Source: G020354785 sp964521285 (lineage in GTDB: Bacteria; Bacteroidota; Bacteroidia; Bacteroidales; UBA10428). From it: 64,000 nt of DNA. How positions within the stretch are numbered: the first letter of the stretch is position 1; each line of letters starts with the position of its first letter. The position numbers and the translations under genes are program-made. Location: assembly GCA_964521285.1 (NCBI GenBank), contig CAZFQS010000002.1, forward strand, positions 186,001-250,000, read 5' to 3'. Positions 18,449 through 27,437 of the stretch are shown piece after piece. The notes below the pieces were generated by a model. It was not told where the DNA came from. It ran no database searches and saw only the letters and a list, made by a program, of their open reading frames with translations.

Positions 18449-19621
18449 ATGAAGCATTCTCTTTGCCCAAACTGTTATAGTGAAAACATCGAAGATTTTT
18501 TTAAAATACCTGACGCTCCTGTCCATAGTCTGGTAACAGTTAAAAGTGAAAAAGAAGCCTTAAATATTCCGAGGAAAGATATAACACTTGCATTCTGCAA
18601 TAATTGCGGATTTATTTTTAATTCATCATTTGATACATCACTGGATTATTATACTCATGGATATGAAGACCAGCAAGGCTTCTCACCAACATTTGTAAAA
18701 TTCATCACCGGAATAACCAATCGTCTGATAGACAGATATAACTTGCGCAATAAAGACATAATTGAGATCGGGTGTGGCAAAGGAGATTTCATAACATTGA
18801 TCAGTGATTTGGGTAATACCAGGGGTCTTGGTATTGATCCTGCATGGGTTCCCGGTAGATCAAAGCCAAATCCAAACGTTAAATTTATAAGAGAATTCTA
18901 CTCTGAAGAACATGGTAAATTGCCTGCCGATTGTATCTGTTGCCGTCATACATTGGAACATATACACGCAACAGGGGATTTCTTAAGAACCATAAGAAAT
19001 TCTATTGGAAATAGAAAAGATGTAATAATATTCTTTGAAGTACCAAGCATTGTCAGAATACTTAAAATTCAAGCTTTCTGGGATATCTTTTATGAACATT
19101 GTACCTATATGAGTCCCGGTTCTCTTGCGAGATTATTCAGGATGAACAAATTTGAAGTCCTTGATATGTATATCGAGTATGATGATCAATATCTGTTTAT
19201 TGAAGCTAAGCCTGTTAATGAAGTCCCGGATAAAACTCATCATTTAGAAGAATCTGTGGAGGAATTGAAAGAACTTACAAAAGAATTCAGCACAAAAATT
19301 AACAAAACTCTTGGTGAGTGGAGTACTAAATTGAGAGAAATAAAAGCAAAGGGACAAAAGGCTGTAATATGGGGAGGTGGTTCTAAATCAGTGGGATTCC
19401 TGACCCAGTTCGATAAAGAAAAAGCTATAGATCATGTAGTAGATATTAATCCGCATATGCAGGGTAACTTTATCCCCGGTATTGGCAAGCAATATGTTGG
19501 CCCTGACTTCCTTAAAGAATACAGGCCTGATGTTGTCATTATGATGAACTCTGTGTACACTAATGAAATAAAAAATATGTTAATGGAAAGAGGATTACAA
19601 CCTGTACTTATCGGCTTGTAA
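18449..19621 (+). CDS. SAM-dependent sugar C-methyltransferase (zinc-binding N-terminus)
   Basis: A cytoplasmic methyltransferase of 390 aa with the three-part layout of NDP-hexose C-methyltransferases such as TylC3/NovU. An N-terminal zinc-binding segment has CPNC at 6-9 and CNNCGF around residues 50-55. A class I SAM domain has EIGCGKGDF at 106-114. A C-terminal domain shows KAVIWGGGSKSVGFL and VVDINPHMQGNFIPG. This family adds a methyl to the ring carbon (often C3) of 4-keto deoxysugars, producing branched sugars. Its position after the RmlC-like gene supports a CDP-linked branched-chain sugar as the pathway product. The assignment to the family is firm, the exact carbon and substrate are not known. 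Confidence 0.87.
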   Translation: MKHSLCPNCYSENIEDFFKIPDAPVHSLVTVKSEKEALNIPRKDITLAFCNNCGFIFNSSFDTSLDYYTHGYEDQQGFSPTFVKFITGITNRLIDRYNLRNKDIIEIGCGKGDFITLISDLGNTRGLGIDPAWVPGRSKPNPNVKFIREFYSEEHGKLPADCICCRHTLEHIHATGDFLRTIRNSIGNRKDVIIFFEVPSIVRILKIQAFWDIFYEHCTYMSPGSLARLFRMNKFEVLDMYIEYDDQYLFIEAKPVNEVPDKTHHLEESVEELKELTKEFSTKINKTLGEWSTKLREIKAKGQKAVIWGGGSKSVGFLTQFDKEKAIDHVVDINPHMQGNFIPGIGKQYVGPDFLKEYRPDVVIMMNSVYTNEIKNMLMERGLQPVLIGL

Positions 19622-19648
19622 CTTCTTAATTTAGATAAGTTCTCCATT

Positions 19649-20782
19649 ATGTACAGCCACGCAAAATATCATCATGAGATAGATTTGCTGAGAGGTTTTG
19701 CTATAATAAGTCTGATTATTACACATATATGTTCATTTTGCTTTGCTATTAAAGGTATAAATGCAATAGTCCTGGTAAATATTCCCATTGTTATTTTTTC
19801 AAGGTTTGCAGTACCTGTTTTTGTTTTTATATCAGGATTTGTATTATATCTAAAATACAACAGAGATATAAATTATAAAGATTTCTATAAGAAACGTTTC
19901 CTTAAAATTATTCCTCCCTACCTTATATTCTCTCTGATATATTATTTTTGGAATAATCTTATAATCAATGATACAAGTCTTAATATTAAAGAATTATTAT
20001 ATCAAATACTTATAGCTAAAGCTCATATACATTTATGGTATTTTTTACTTATTATTCAATTATACTTATTATTTCCACTTATTTTAAAGATATATCTTAA
20101 AATAAAAAGAAAAAGTCTCTTTGTCTTAGTTATTTTTATTGTTCAGATAGTCTGGAGAATTATCCATCCTGAAATTAAGGAAGAAATACATTGCGATGTA
20201 TGTAATATATTTCAAATTATTCTAAGAGATGTTATCTTCGACAGGAGATTTTTCTTAAGCCATATCGCTTATTTGATATTTGGATTTTATTTAAGTGAGA
20301 ACATAACATTTTTTAAAAAAGATATTATAAGGATTATTGCAGTAATAACTATTATAATAACGGTTGCAATAAATTCCTTTATATACATAAAAGGAATCAA
20401 TATTTATGATAGTCTAGTGAATATACCAAGGTCATTCTTGATACCTAACAGGATCATTAATATTATTTTATTTACAGCAACAATAGTAATCCTTTATCAA
20501 ATCGCTAAGAGGGTTACTAATTATTCTGAATCCAATCTGTTCCTGAAAACAGTAAAAGAATACGGATTACATTCCTATGGTATATATTTAATTCATGCAG
20601 GAGTTATTAATGGATTATCAATCATTTTAATCAAAGCTGGTTTTAGCTACAGTAATATCTTTTTTTATATTTTATTATTTATTCTTGTTACACCCATAAG
20701 TTATTATCTGTCAATGTTTATTTCAAAATTGCCATATGCAGAATATGTTATTGGAAAAAGGTTAAAAAAAATTAAAAAATGA
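19649..20782 (+). CDS. Acyltransferase-3 family membrane protein
   Basis: A polytopic inner-membrane protein of 377 aa with about ten hydrophobic helices, belonging to the acyltransferase-3 (OafA/NodX-like) family that acylates surface sugars. The family N-terminal pattern is present: HHEIDLLRGFAIISLIITH, with DLLRG and the following His, then FAVPVFVFISGFVLYLKY and KRFLKIIPPYLIFS. SYGIYLIHAGVINGL near the C-terminus corresponds to the conserved late helix. It is a second possible O-acylation enzyme of the locus beside the MBOAT/SGNH pair, and may act on a different residue of the repeat unit. Lys- and Ile-rich composition matches the neighbouring AT-rich genes. It could transfer acetyl or another short acyl group. 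Confidence 0.85.
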   Translation: MYSHAKYHHEIDLLRGFAIISLIITHICSFCFAIKGINAIVLVNIPIVIFSRFAVPVFVFISGFVLYLKYNRDINYKDFYKKRFLKIIPPYLIFSLIYYFWNNLIINDTSLNIKELLYQILIAKAHIHLWYFLLIIQLYLLFPLILKIYLKIKRKSLFVLVIFIVQIVWRIIHPEIKEEIHCDVCNIFQIILRDVIFDRRFFLSHIAYLIFGFYLSENITFFKKDIIRIIAVITIIITVAINSFIYIKGINIYDSLVNIPRSFLIPNRIINIILFTATIVILYQIAKRVTNYSESNLFLKTVKEYGLHSYGIYLIHAGVINGLSIILIKAGFSYSNIFFYILLFILVTPISYYLSMFISKLPYAEYVIGKRLKKIKK

Positions 20783-20827
20783 TTAATTCTAATAAGCGAT
20801 CTTTATAATAAAATTTTCCCTGTAACT

Positions 20828-21739
20828 CTAAAATTTCTTAAAAGATATCATCAGGCTGTAACGTCTTGCCAGACCTGAAAGAATCCTGTTTTTTAACAAT
20901 TTTCTCGCTCTTTCGAGTTTATTATGATTAATAAAAGTCTTTGGTATTTCTATGCCAGGATAAGTTTCCTGAAAAAATTTGATATTATTGATCCTTGATT
21001 GCTCAAGAGCTAACCAGCATAAGAATTTATTATACCTGCTTTTATTAATCAGGTTTAATCTGTATTGATAAACATTGTTAATCATTGCATTTATCAAATT
21101 ATTGGTTGATTGTGATGGTGAGATGCGGTAATATGTCATTTCCTGATTAACAAAAAACATATTTTCAGTTATGCTGTATCGATACCAGAAATCAAAATCT
21201 GCTATAGGATGTAATTCAGCCTTAAATCCTCCGATACTTAACGCTACATCTTTCTTTAGAACCACCCCCGGAAATGGAGTAAGCTGAGCAAAAAAGAAAT
21301 ATGGTTCCCTGACTAATTTTATATTATCTGTTAGTTCAGTCTTTTCTGAAATACCTTCCCATTCCTTTTCTCCAACATGACTTGATACAGCTAATCCCCC
21401 AAATTTATCCCTGTACTTATTTAAAACCTTTTGTGTTAATTCAACAAACTGGCAATGTAACATATCATCATCATGTAATATTGTTACCCAGGGTGTTTTC
21501 GAATATCTGAAACAATTGTTAAAATTCTCATCCTGGGGCACTGTGCTGTCAGTTTTAACATATTCTATAAGTGGATTTTTATAACTATCAATGATCCTTT
21601 TAAACTCCTCATGAGGCGAATTATTATCAATCAGTAATATTCTGCATTTTATTGTTTGATTTATTGCACTGTCAAGAGCACTTTTAATATAATCAGTTCT
21701 TTTATACACAGGCAGAGCAATAGTTAAAAGATCTTCCAT
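20828..21739 (-). CDS. Family 2 glycosyltransferase (antiparallel to the locus)
   Basis: A cytoplasmic GT-A fold glycosyltransferase of 303 aa. The N-terminus LTIALPVYKRTDYIKSALDSA is the usual GT2 opening, DNNSP at 38-42 follows the second strand, and HDDD at 89-92 is the metal-binding DxD region. FDFWYRYS around residue 185 corresponds to the acceptor-side ED-like motif. It would add one sugar to the polyprenyl-linked repeat unit. It is the only gene on the minus strand between 11.6 and 41.5 kb; the 219-base gap to the next, divergent, gene probably holds promoters in both directions. The separate orientation suggests a later insertion into the locus or separate control. Confidence 0.85.
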   Translation of the reverse strand: MEDLLTIALPVYKRTDYIKSALDSAINQTIKCRILLIDNNSPHEEFKRIIDSYKNPLIEYVKTDSTVPQDENFNNCFRYSKTPWVTILHDDDMLHCQFVELTQKVLNKYRDKFGGLAVSSHVGEKEWEGISEKTELTDNIKLVREPYFFFAQLTPFPGVVLKKDVALSIGGFKAELHPIADFDFWYRYSITENMFFVNQEMTYYRISPSQSTNNLINAMINNVYQYRLNLINKSRYNKFLCWLALEQSRINNIKFFQETYPGIEIPKTFINHNKLERARKLLKNRILSGLARRYSLMISFKKF

Positions 21740-21909
21740 TTAAATATCAGTTTTAATTATTTAGGGTAAATATAATAAAAAGTTAATACTTGTTTTTTAA
21801 TGGTTTATACTTGTTTATTAAATTCATTTCTTTACCCGTAATAAATTATTATTTATCAATTTCTGCAAAAAATAACAATTTTCTCATGAATCAGAAGTTA
21901 AATTTGGAT

Positions 21910-21917
21910 TAGTTTTG
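21910..21917 (+). promoter_or_regulatory. Candidate -7 box for the divergent glycosyltransferase gene
   Basis: TAGTTTTG matches TAnnTTTG and ends 41 bases before the ATG at 21959, inside the divergent gap. No clear -33 TTTG is seen about 19-21 bases upstream, so this rests on one box in AT-rich DNA. Confidence 0.3.
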
Positions 21918-21958
21918 TAAAATGAATAAAAAAATATATCAGGTAAAAAATAGATCTT

Positions 21959-23092
21959 ATGCATATTCTTTATTTTACTCAAATATCAACATTCCCTGTT
22001 ATTGGTGGAGAAAAAATAAGAAGTTACGGACTACTAAAAATTCTCTCTGATCTTAACTACACAGTAACTGCTATAATAGGAAAATCTTACAATATAATCC
22101 CGATTAGGAATGTTAGGTTTATAGAGTTTGATTTTGAAAATATTAGAAGTTCTAATAAATATGTCGGATATTACAGAATGTTCAGGAAAAATCCTGAAAT
22201 AATAAAGCTATTTAATGAAATTCTGGCTGATAATAATATCGATATTGCTTTCCTTGATTACTATTTTAACGGGCAATATATCAATTATTTCAAAGAAAAA
22301 AATATTAAGGTAATTTATGGGACACATAATGCTGAAGCAAAACTTAATATACAACGACCGGTTTATTCATATAGAAACATATTTTCATACAGGATTCAGT
22401 ATTTTGCTGAATGGTTACATGAAAGAGTCTATTTCCCGAAGGCTGATGCATTAATATCTGTTTCGGACAAGGACTACTTATATTATTGCAGATTTATTAA
22501 AAAAAATAAGGTATTCATAATTCCCAACATGCTGGACGAAAGTATTTATGAACTTCCGGATATTAAAAAAGGTAATTATATTATTATGTCTGCCAATTTT
22601 CAAGCTTTTCAAAATTTTGTCGGACTCGAATGGTTTATAAAAAATATCTGGGATGAAGAATTAATGAAACAATGCCGGTTGCTGTTAGTAGGTATAGGTT
22701 CTGTAGAAATATTTGAAAAACTGAAAGAAAAATATAGTAATTTGAATAGTATTGAAGCAATTGGAGAGGTCAAAGATGTAAAACCATATATTTCAAAAGC
22801 CAAAGTATCAATTGTACCTTTGCTTAACGGAAGCGGAACAAGACTTAAATGTATTGAGGCGATGGCACTGAAGACACAGTTAATAAGTACGTCAAAAGGT
22901 GCAGAAGGAATGATACACGACGGTTCTATAATAATTGCTGATACACCTGAATTATTCAGGAGTAAACTAATTGATGTACTTAATAATAAAATAGACAATA
23001 CGGAAAAGGCATATAAAATATTCATGAATATATATTCATTGCCCCCGAATAGTAATATTTTTAAAAAAATTGTAAATTATGTAACAACCTGA
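21959..23092 (+). CDS. Family 4-type glycosyltransferase
   Basis: A 377-aa GT-B fold glycosyltransferase. The N-terminal half starts MHILYFTQISTFPVIGGEKIRSYG, where the glycine-rich turn and the following basic residue fit the GT4 pattern, and YGTHNAEAKLNIQRPVYS precedes the linker. The C-terminal domain shows IPNMLDES, a short strand ending SANFQAFQNFVGLEWF, and the nucleotide-sugar binding stretch LNGSGTRLKCIEAMALKTQLISTSKGAEG (about 281-309), matching the usual E-x7-E type region. It would act on the cytoplasmic face of the membrane on the lipid-linked oligosaccharide. Donor and linkage cannot be read from the sequence. Confidence 0.85.
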   Translation: MHILYFTQISTFPVIGGEKIRSYGLLKILSDLNYTVTAIIGKSYNIIPIRNVRFIEFDFENIRSSNKYVGYYRMFRKNPEIIKLFNEILADNNIDIAFLDYYFNGQYINYFKEKNIKVIYGTHNAEAKLNIQRPVYSYRNIFSYRIQYFAEWLHERVYFPKADALISVSDKDYLYYCRFIKKNKVFIIPNMLDESIYELPDIKKGNYIIMSANFQAFQNFVGLEWFIKNIWDEELMKQCRLLLVGIGSVEIFEKLKEKYSNLNSIEAIGEVKDVKPYISKAKVSIVPLLNGSGTRLKCIEAMALKTQLISTSKGAEGMIHDGSIIIADTPELFRSKLIDVLNNKIDNTEKAYKIFMNIYSLPPNSNIFKKIVNYVTT

Positions 23093-23191
23093 TTTTGTCT
23101 CATAGTGAATAGTTTTTTATTAATGAAATTAATTTTGTAAAATCCTTCATATTTATCTTGTTAACTTACAAAAATAGTATTGGAGAATATT

Positions 23192-23256
23192 TTGATAAAT
23201 GTGCTGATTGTGTTGATAAAAGATCTTATAATAATTATTGTATCATTATATATTTG
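23192..23256 (+). promoter_or_regulatory. Direct repeats and a candidate -7 box upstream of the lhgO-like gene
   Basis: TTGATAAA occurs at 23192-23199 and again at 23213-23220, 21 bases apart. TATATTTG at 23249-23256 matches TAnnTTTG and ends 68 bases before the ATG. A second match, TAATTTTG, is at 23130-23137. A separate promoter here would fit the metabolic rather than polysaccharide role of the downstream gene. Confidence 0.3.
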
Positions 23257-23324
23257 AAGCTTGATTATTTGGTTTTTGAAATATTATCTGAAATGTAATT
23301 ATTTTTTGATAGCAAGCATAAATT

Positions 23325-24524
23325 ATGAAATATGATATTATTATTATTGGCGGAGGAATCGTAGGATTGGCAACTGCATTGAAGCTAATTGAGACAAGAC
23401 CGGATTTAAAAATAGCATTGCTCGAGAAGGAAGATGGACTTGCGAAGCATCAGACAGGGAATAATAGTGGTGTAATTCATGCTGGTGTTTATTACAAGCC
23501 GGGTAGTCTTAAAGCAATTAATTGCAGAAATGGCTACAAACAACTTATTGAATTTTGCGATAAGGAAAATATAAAATATGAATTATGCGGGAAATTGATT
23601 GTTGCTACTATTCCCGAAGAACTCCCAGGGCTTGAAAATCTCTATGAAAGATCATTACAAAACGGTTTAGATAAAGTTAAAAAAATAACCGGTGAACAAA
23701 TCAATGAATATGAACCGCATGCAACCGGACTGGCAGCATTAGTTGTTCCTTACACAGGTATTATAGATTTTACCGAAGTGTGTTATAAATATGCGGAAAT
23801 TTTTACAAAAAGACATGGTGGAGAAATATTCTTAAATAATAAAGTAGTAAATATTATTAATTATAACGGGTATTCAGAAGTATTAACTGACAAGAACACT
23901 TACACTACTAGACTGGTAGTTAATACAGCAGGATTATATTCAGATAAAATTGCACTTTTAAATCATAATAAATTAAATTGCAGGATTATACCTTTCAGGG
24001 GAGAATATTCAGTAATTAGCAAAGAGAGTCAATATCTGGTCAGAAATTTGATATATCCGGTGCCCGATCCCAATTTTCCGTTTTTAGGAGTACATTTTAC
24101 ACGTTTGATAAAGGGAGGAATAGAAGCAGGTCCAAATGCGGTATGGGCATTTAAAAGAGAAGGTTATAAGAAAACAGATTTTAATACAAAAGAATTCTTT
24201 GAAGCTTTAGCATGGAAAGGTTTCAGAAAAGTAATGAGGCAATACTGGAAAATCGGATTAATGGAATATTACCGCTCTTATAATAAAAATGCCCTGGCAA
24301 GAGCATTACAACGACTTGTTCCTGAAATAAAGAAAAGTGATATTCAGATAGGGGGAGCTGGTGTCCGGGCGCAGGCTTGTGATAAACAAGGTGGCCTGAT
24401 TGATGATTTCCTTATTGTTGAAGATAGTCATATTGTAAATGTTTTAAATGCTCCTTCGCCTGCAGCAACAGCATCTTTATCCATTGGTCAGACGCTATCA
24501 AATCAAATTTTAAAACGATTTTAA
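23325..24524 (+). CDS. lhgO: L-2-hydroxyglutarate oxidase family FAD enzyme
   Basis: A 399-aa FAD-dependent oxidoreductase of the DAO superfamily that closely fits LhgO/YgaF, which oxidises L-2-hydroxyglutarate to 2-oxoglutarate and feeds electrons to the membrane quinone pool. The FAD-binding motif is IIIGGGIVGLATAL (about 6-19) followed by LLEKEDGLAKHQTGNNSG, and HAGVYYKPGSLKA is characteristic of the family. PFRGEYSVIS, LGVHFTR and GGAGVRAQACDKQGGL near the C-terminus also match, the last forming the flavin-side active site. It is flanked by a glycosyltransferase and the Wzx-like flippase, with 232 bases upstream. A role in polysaccharide synthesis is not evident; it may be a passenger gene or act on a related hydroxy acid. 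Confidence 0.88.
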   Translation: MKYDIIIIGGGIVGLATALKLIETRPDLKIALLEKEDGLAKHQTGNNSGVIHAGVYYKPGSLKAINCRNGYKQLIEFCDKENIKYELCGKLIVATIPEELPGLENLYERSLQNGLDKVKKITGEQINEYEPHATGLAALVVPYTGIIDFTEVCYKYAEIFTKRHGGEIFLNNKVVNIINYNGYSEVLTDKNTYTTRLVVNTAGLYSDKIALLNHNKLNCRIIPFRGEYSVISKESQYLVRNLIYPVPDPNFPFLGVHFTRLIKGGIEAGPNAVWAFKREGYKKTDFNTKEFFEALAWKGFRKVMRQYWKIGLMEYYRSYNKNALARALQRLVPEIKKSDIQIGGAGVRAQACDKQGGLIDDFLIVEDSHIVNVLNAPSPAATASLSIGQTLSNQILKRF

Positions 24525-24599
24525 AATATAATAATTAATGGAAGTAATTGAATAAATGTTGATAATATATCTAAAACTTAATACAAAAGTAACCTACGC

Positions 24600-26036
24600 A
24601 TGCTGAAGAAAATTCTGAATAATGCAACTTTCATGTCATGGTCTTCTTACTTCGTCCAGTTTGGGAGCTTCTTAATTGTATTACCACTTTTATTAAAGGT
24701 ATACAGTGATGTAGAAGTATCATTCTGGTTCTTAACTACAACAATAATTGGTTTTGCATTAATGGCTGATTCAGGATTTGGTTCTGCATTATCAAGAGCA
24801 GCGGCTTATTTTAAGGCAGGAGCTGATTATCTTCCCAGGAATAAAAAGGAATATGATGAAAAGGATAAAATTGAAAGTTCAGAACCTAATGTCAAACAGT
24901 TAAGCAATCTGCTTGTAACATCAAAACGAATATATTTATTCTTATCCTTAATGTCAGCTTTATTGATTTCAGCTGGAGGGACACTATTTATATGGAATAT
25001 AATTGAACTTTCAGGTCACAGATTAGACTTATGGATAGCATTTGTTATTCTTATACCTCATTGCATTCTGGCCATAATAACTATAAAATGGAGTGCTTTT
25101 ATGAAGGGACTCGATTTTATTGCTCAGGAAGCAAGATTTTCAAGCTTACTGGGTGTAATAAGAATAATCTTATTTATTATTTTACTGTCATTTAAAATGA
25201 AACCTGTATTTCTAATCAGTATCATTCTCTTATTGGAATTTTTCAGGTTTTTATATCTCAGAAATTTTGTTCTAAAGTGGTTTGCGAAACATAACATCAG
25301 CATATCCAGGGAAATACGGTTTGATAAGACTATCTTCAGTTCACTTTGGGCAGCCTCCTGGAGACTTGGAGGTATCTTCTGGGGGAACTATTTTGTTGAA
25401 CAAGGCAACTCCATAATTATTGCTCAAATATCAGATGCAAAATTAATGGCAAGTTTTCTATTCACAACACGCATTCTTGAAATAATAAAAAACGTATCAC
25501 AAATAACATTTTACTCAAAGATCCCAACAGTTTTCAAATTAACCGCGCAGAAAAATTTTAAATCCATAAAATCCCTATCTTCCAGTTTTATGTTTCTTGG
25601 TATTCTAATAATGGTTATTGCATTCCTGCTTATAGGAATATTCGGAGACCAAATTTTAAATATATTAAGTATCAGTAAAACATTTGTCGCTACCAATCTT
25701 TTCGTAATTATGGCATTGACACAACTACTTGATATGCATTCAAGTTTTCATGCCGGTATATATACCTCAACCAATCACATTCCTTTCCTGATACCTTCTA
25801 TTGTGTCAGGCGCAATTATTATAGCTCTCGGATTCTATATATTGCCAATATACGGACTGCTGGGAATTATTTTGGTTCGGTTCTTGGTTCAGATATCATT
25901 TAATAACTGGTATGCGATGTATTTATCATTAAAACTGCTTAAGTGGCCCTTGTATAAGTACATATATGAATTTCCTTTAATTGGTAGTAAATTTATTATA
26001 AATAAATTAAAAACTTTAGATTTTCTGAAAAGTTAG
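24600..26036 (+). CDS. Wzx-like oligosaccharide flippase
   Basis: A polytopic inner-membrane protein of 478 aa from the polysaccharide-transporter branch of the MOP superfamily. It would flip the undecaprenyl-linked repeat unit to the periplasm. The N-terminus (SWSSYFVQFGSFLIVLPLLLKVYS) and the following GFALMADSGFGSALSRAAAYF are typical of such proteins. A charged insertion (NKKEYDEKDKIESSEPN, about 82-98) sits in the first large cytoplasmic loop and is unusual in its length. About twelve hydrophobic helices are present. Its gene directly precedes the Wzy-like gene, a common pairing. Substrate specificity cannot be inferred. Confidence 0.82.
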   Translation: MLKKILNNATFMSWSSYFVQFGSFLIVLPLLLKVYSDVEVSFWFLTTTIIGFALMADSGFGSALSRAAAYFKAGADYLPRNKKEYDEKDKIESSEPNVKQLSNLLVTSKRIYLFLSLMSALLISAGGTLFIWNIIELSGHRLDLWIAFVILIPHCILAIITIKWSAFMKGLDFIAQEARFSSLLGVIRIILFIILLSFKMKPVFLISIILLLEFFRFLYLRNFVLKWFAKHNISISREIRFDKTIFSSLWAASWRLGGIFWGNYFVEQGNSIIIAQISDAKLMASFLFTTRILEIIKNVSQITFYSKIPTVFKLTAQKNFKSIKSLSSSFMFLGILIMVIAFLLIGIFGDQILNILSISKTFVATNLFVIMALTQLLDMHSSFHAGIYTSTNHIPFLIPSIVSGAIIIALGFYILPIYGLLGIILVRFLVQISFNNWYAMYLSLKLLKWPLYKYIYEFPLIGSKFIINKLKTLDFLKS

Positions 26037-26142
26037 ATTTTAACCTGTTGAATATGAAAATACAAGTTTACATGCGGGACATATAAGTTGTTCAGATAAA
26101 TAGTTTATTAAATATTAGTACTAAAAATTAAAGACTAAGTTG

Positions 26143-27351
26143 ATGCTTAAAAATATAATTGTTGTATTTGTTATACTCGCCTCAATCTCCTTTCTAAATT
26201 TAATTTTTATACCGGAATCCCTGATTCCGGTTCTTCAGGTTGGAGCTATTTGCATATGCCTTTTGTTCATTGTTTTACACACAATTTATGACAGTAGCAT
26301 TAAATTGAAAAAATTCTTTACTATTGAAATTACTCTAATATTTATAGCAGTATTATTAAGTATGTTTGGGGCTTATTTTTTTCATGATCAAAAATTCCAT
26401 ATTACAGCTATTGCGCAGAGGCCTTTGTATTTTCTTTTGTTTTATTTCCTGCTCCATAATCTTAGAATAAATTCGGAAATATTAATAAAAACATTCGTTA
26501 TTATTAGTATAACAATTGCTTTTCTGTATATTGCTCAGACAATAGTATTTCCGATAAAATTATTTAATGTTGAGATATTTAAGGATAGACAAACATTAAG
26601 ATTTTTTATTCCGGGAACAGGATATATGGTTATTACATATTTTCTTTATTTAGGAAAAACTTTAGAATCCAATAATTATAAATACATTACTGTATGCCTC
26701 TTAATGTTAATTGTATTTATAATGATGGGGACAAGGCAAATTATCGTCAGTACCTTTTTAGTTACTATATTCGCTTTAACTACCAGTAAAAAAATACATT
26801 CAAAAATTCTATTTGCATTTCTTATCGCAATAAGTATTGTCCCTATATACCTGTTATTCAAGGATGTAATACTTGCAATATTTGAAGTATCAAAACTGCA
26901 AACTGCTGATATAAAAAGTTATGTAAGAATAAAAGCAGCATTATTTTACCTTTTTGATTTCTCACCCAGCAAGATCTCTTTTATTCTGGGCAATGGAATT
27001 TCAAGTGCAAACTCTTCATACGGATTACAGGTGCAACATTATGGCATAGCTTTGGGATACTTTTTATCAGATATAGGTATCATTGGTGAATACGTCAAAT
27101 TTGGTATTTTGTTTGTCATGGCGGAACTTAGTATGTTGATACGAATTTCATTAATGAGATTAAGTAAAAATATAATGTTTATTAAACATAGCATATTTGT
27201 GATACTGCTTACAATTCTTGTCGGAGAATTAATAAGTACGGCAGGAGGCATTGTATTAACCTGTATTCTGCTTTACATTGTTGAATTAGACAGAAATTCA
27301 CTTGTGCAGAAAAATACTGAAAATCAGGAAGAAGGAGTTACTGAGAATTAA
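26143..27351 (+). CDS. Wzy/O-antigen-ligase-like membrane protein
   Basis: A polytopic protein of 402 aa with about eleven hydrophobic helices and little else, in the position expected for the repeat-unit polymerase. I start at the ATG at 26143, because the TTG one codon earlier is less likely. A loop around residues 265-305 (FDFSPSKISFILGNGISSANSSYG) lies before the last helices and resembles the large periplasmic loop of Wzy and WaaL proteins. MMGTRQIIVSTFLVTI around residue 190 contains an Arg in a helix start, as in known polymerases. Sequence conservation in this group is very low, so assignment rests on topology and on being between a flippase and glycosyltransferases. Confidence 0.7.
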   Translation: MLKNIIVVFVILASISFLNLIFIPESLIPVLQVGAICICLLFIVLHTIYDSSIKLKKFFTIEITLIFIAVLLSMFGAYFFHDQKFHITAIAQRPLYFLLFYFLLHNLRINSEILIKTFVIISITIAFLYIAQTIVFPIKLFNVEIFKDRQTLRFFIPGTGYMVITYFLYLGKTLESNNYKYITVCLLMLIVFIMMGTRQIIVSTFLVTIFALTTSKKIHSKILFAFLIAISIVPIYLLFKDVILAIFEVSKLQTADIKSYVRIKAALFYLFDFSPSKISFILGNGISSANSSYGLQVQHYGIALGYFLSDIGIIGEYVKFGILFVMAELSMLIRISLMRLSKNIMFIKHSIFVILLTILVGELISTAGGIVLTCILLYIVELDRNSLVQKNTENQEEGVTEN

Positions 27352-27437
27352 ATTGGTAAAGAAGTAATTTACTAACCGTCTTGTTCTTATACTTATTGGA
27401 TTATTAATATCCTTGTTTTAATCAAGAAGAAAGCAGC

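Noticed and set aside
26140..26142. TTG start for the Wzy-like protein
   Set aside because: An ATG follows immediately and gives the same protein less one residue; the TTG has no support.
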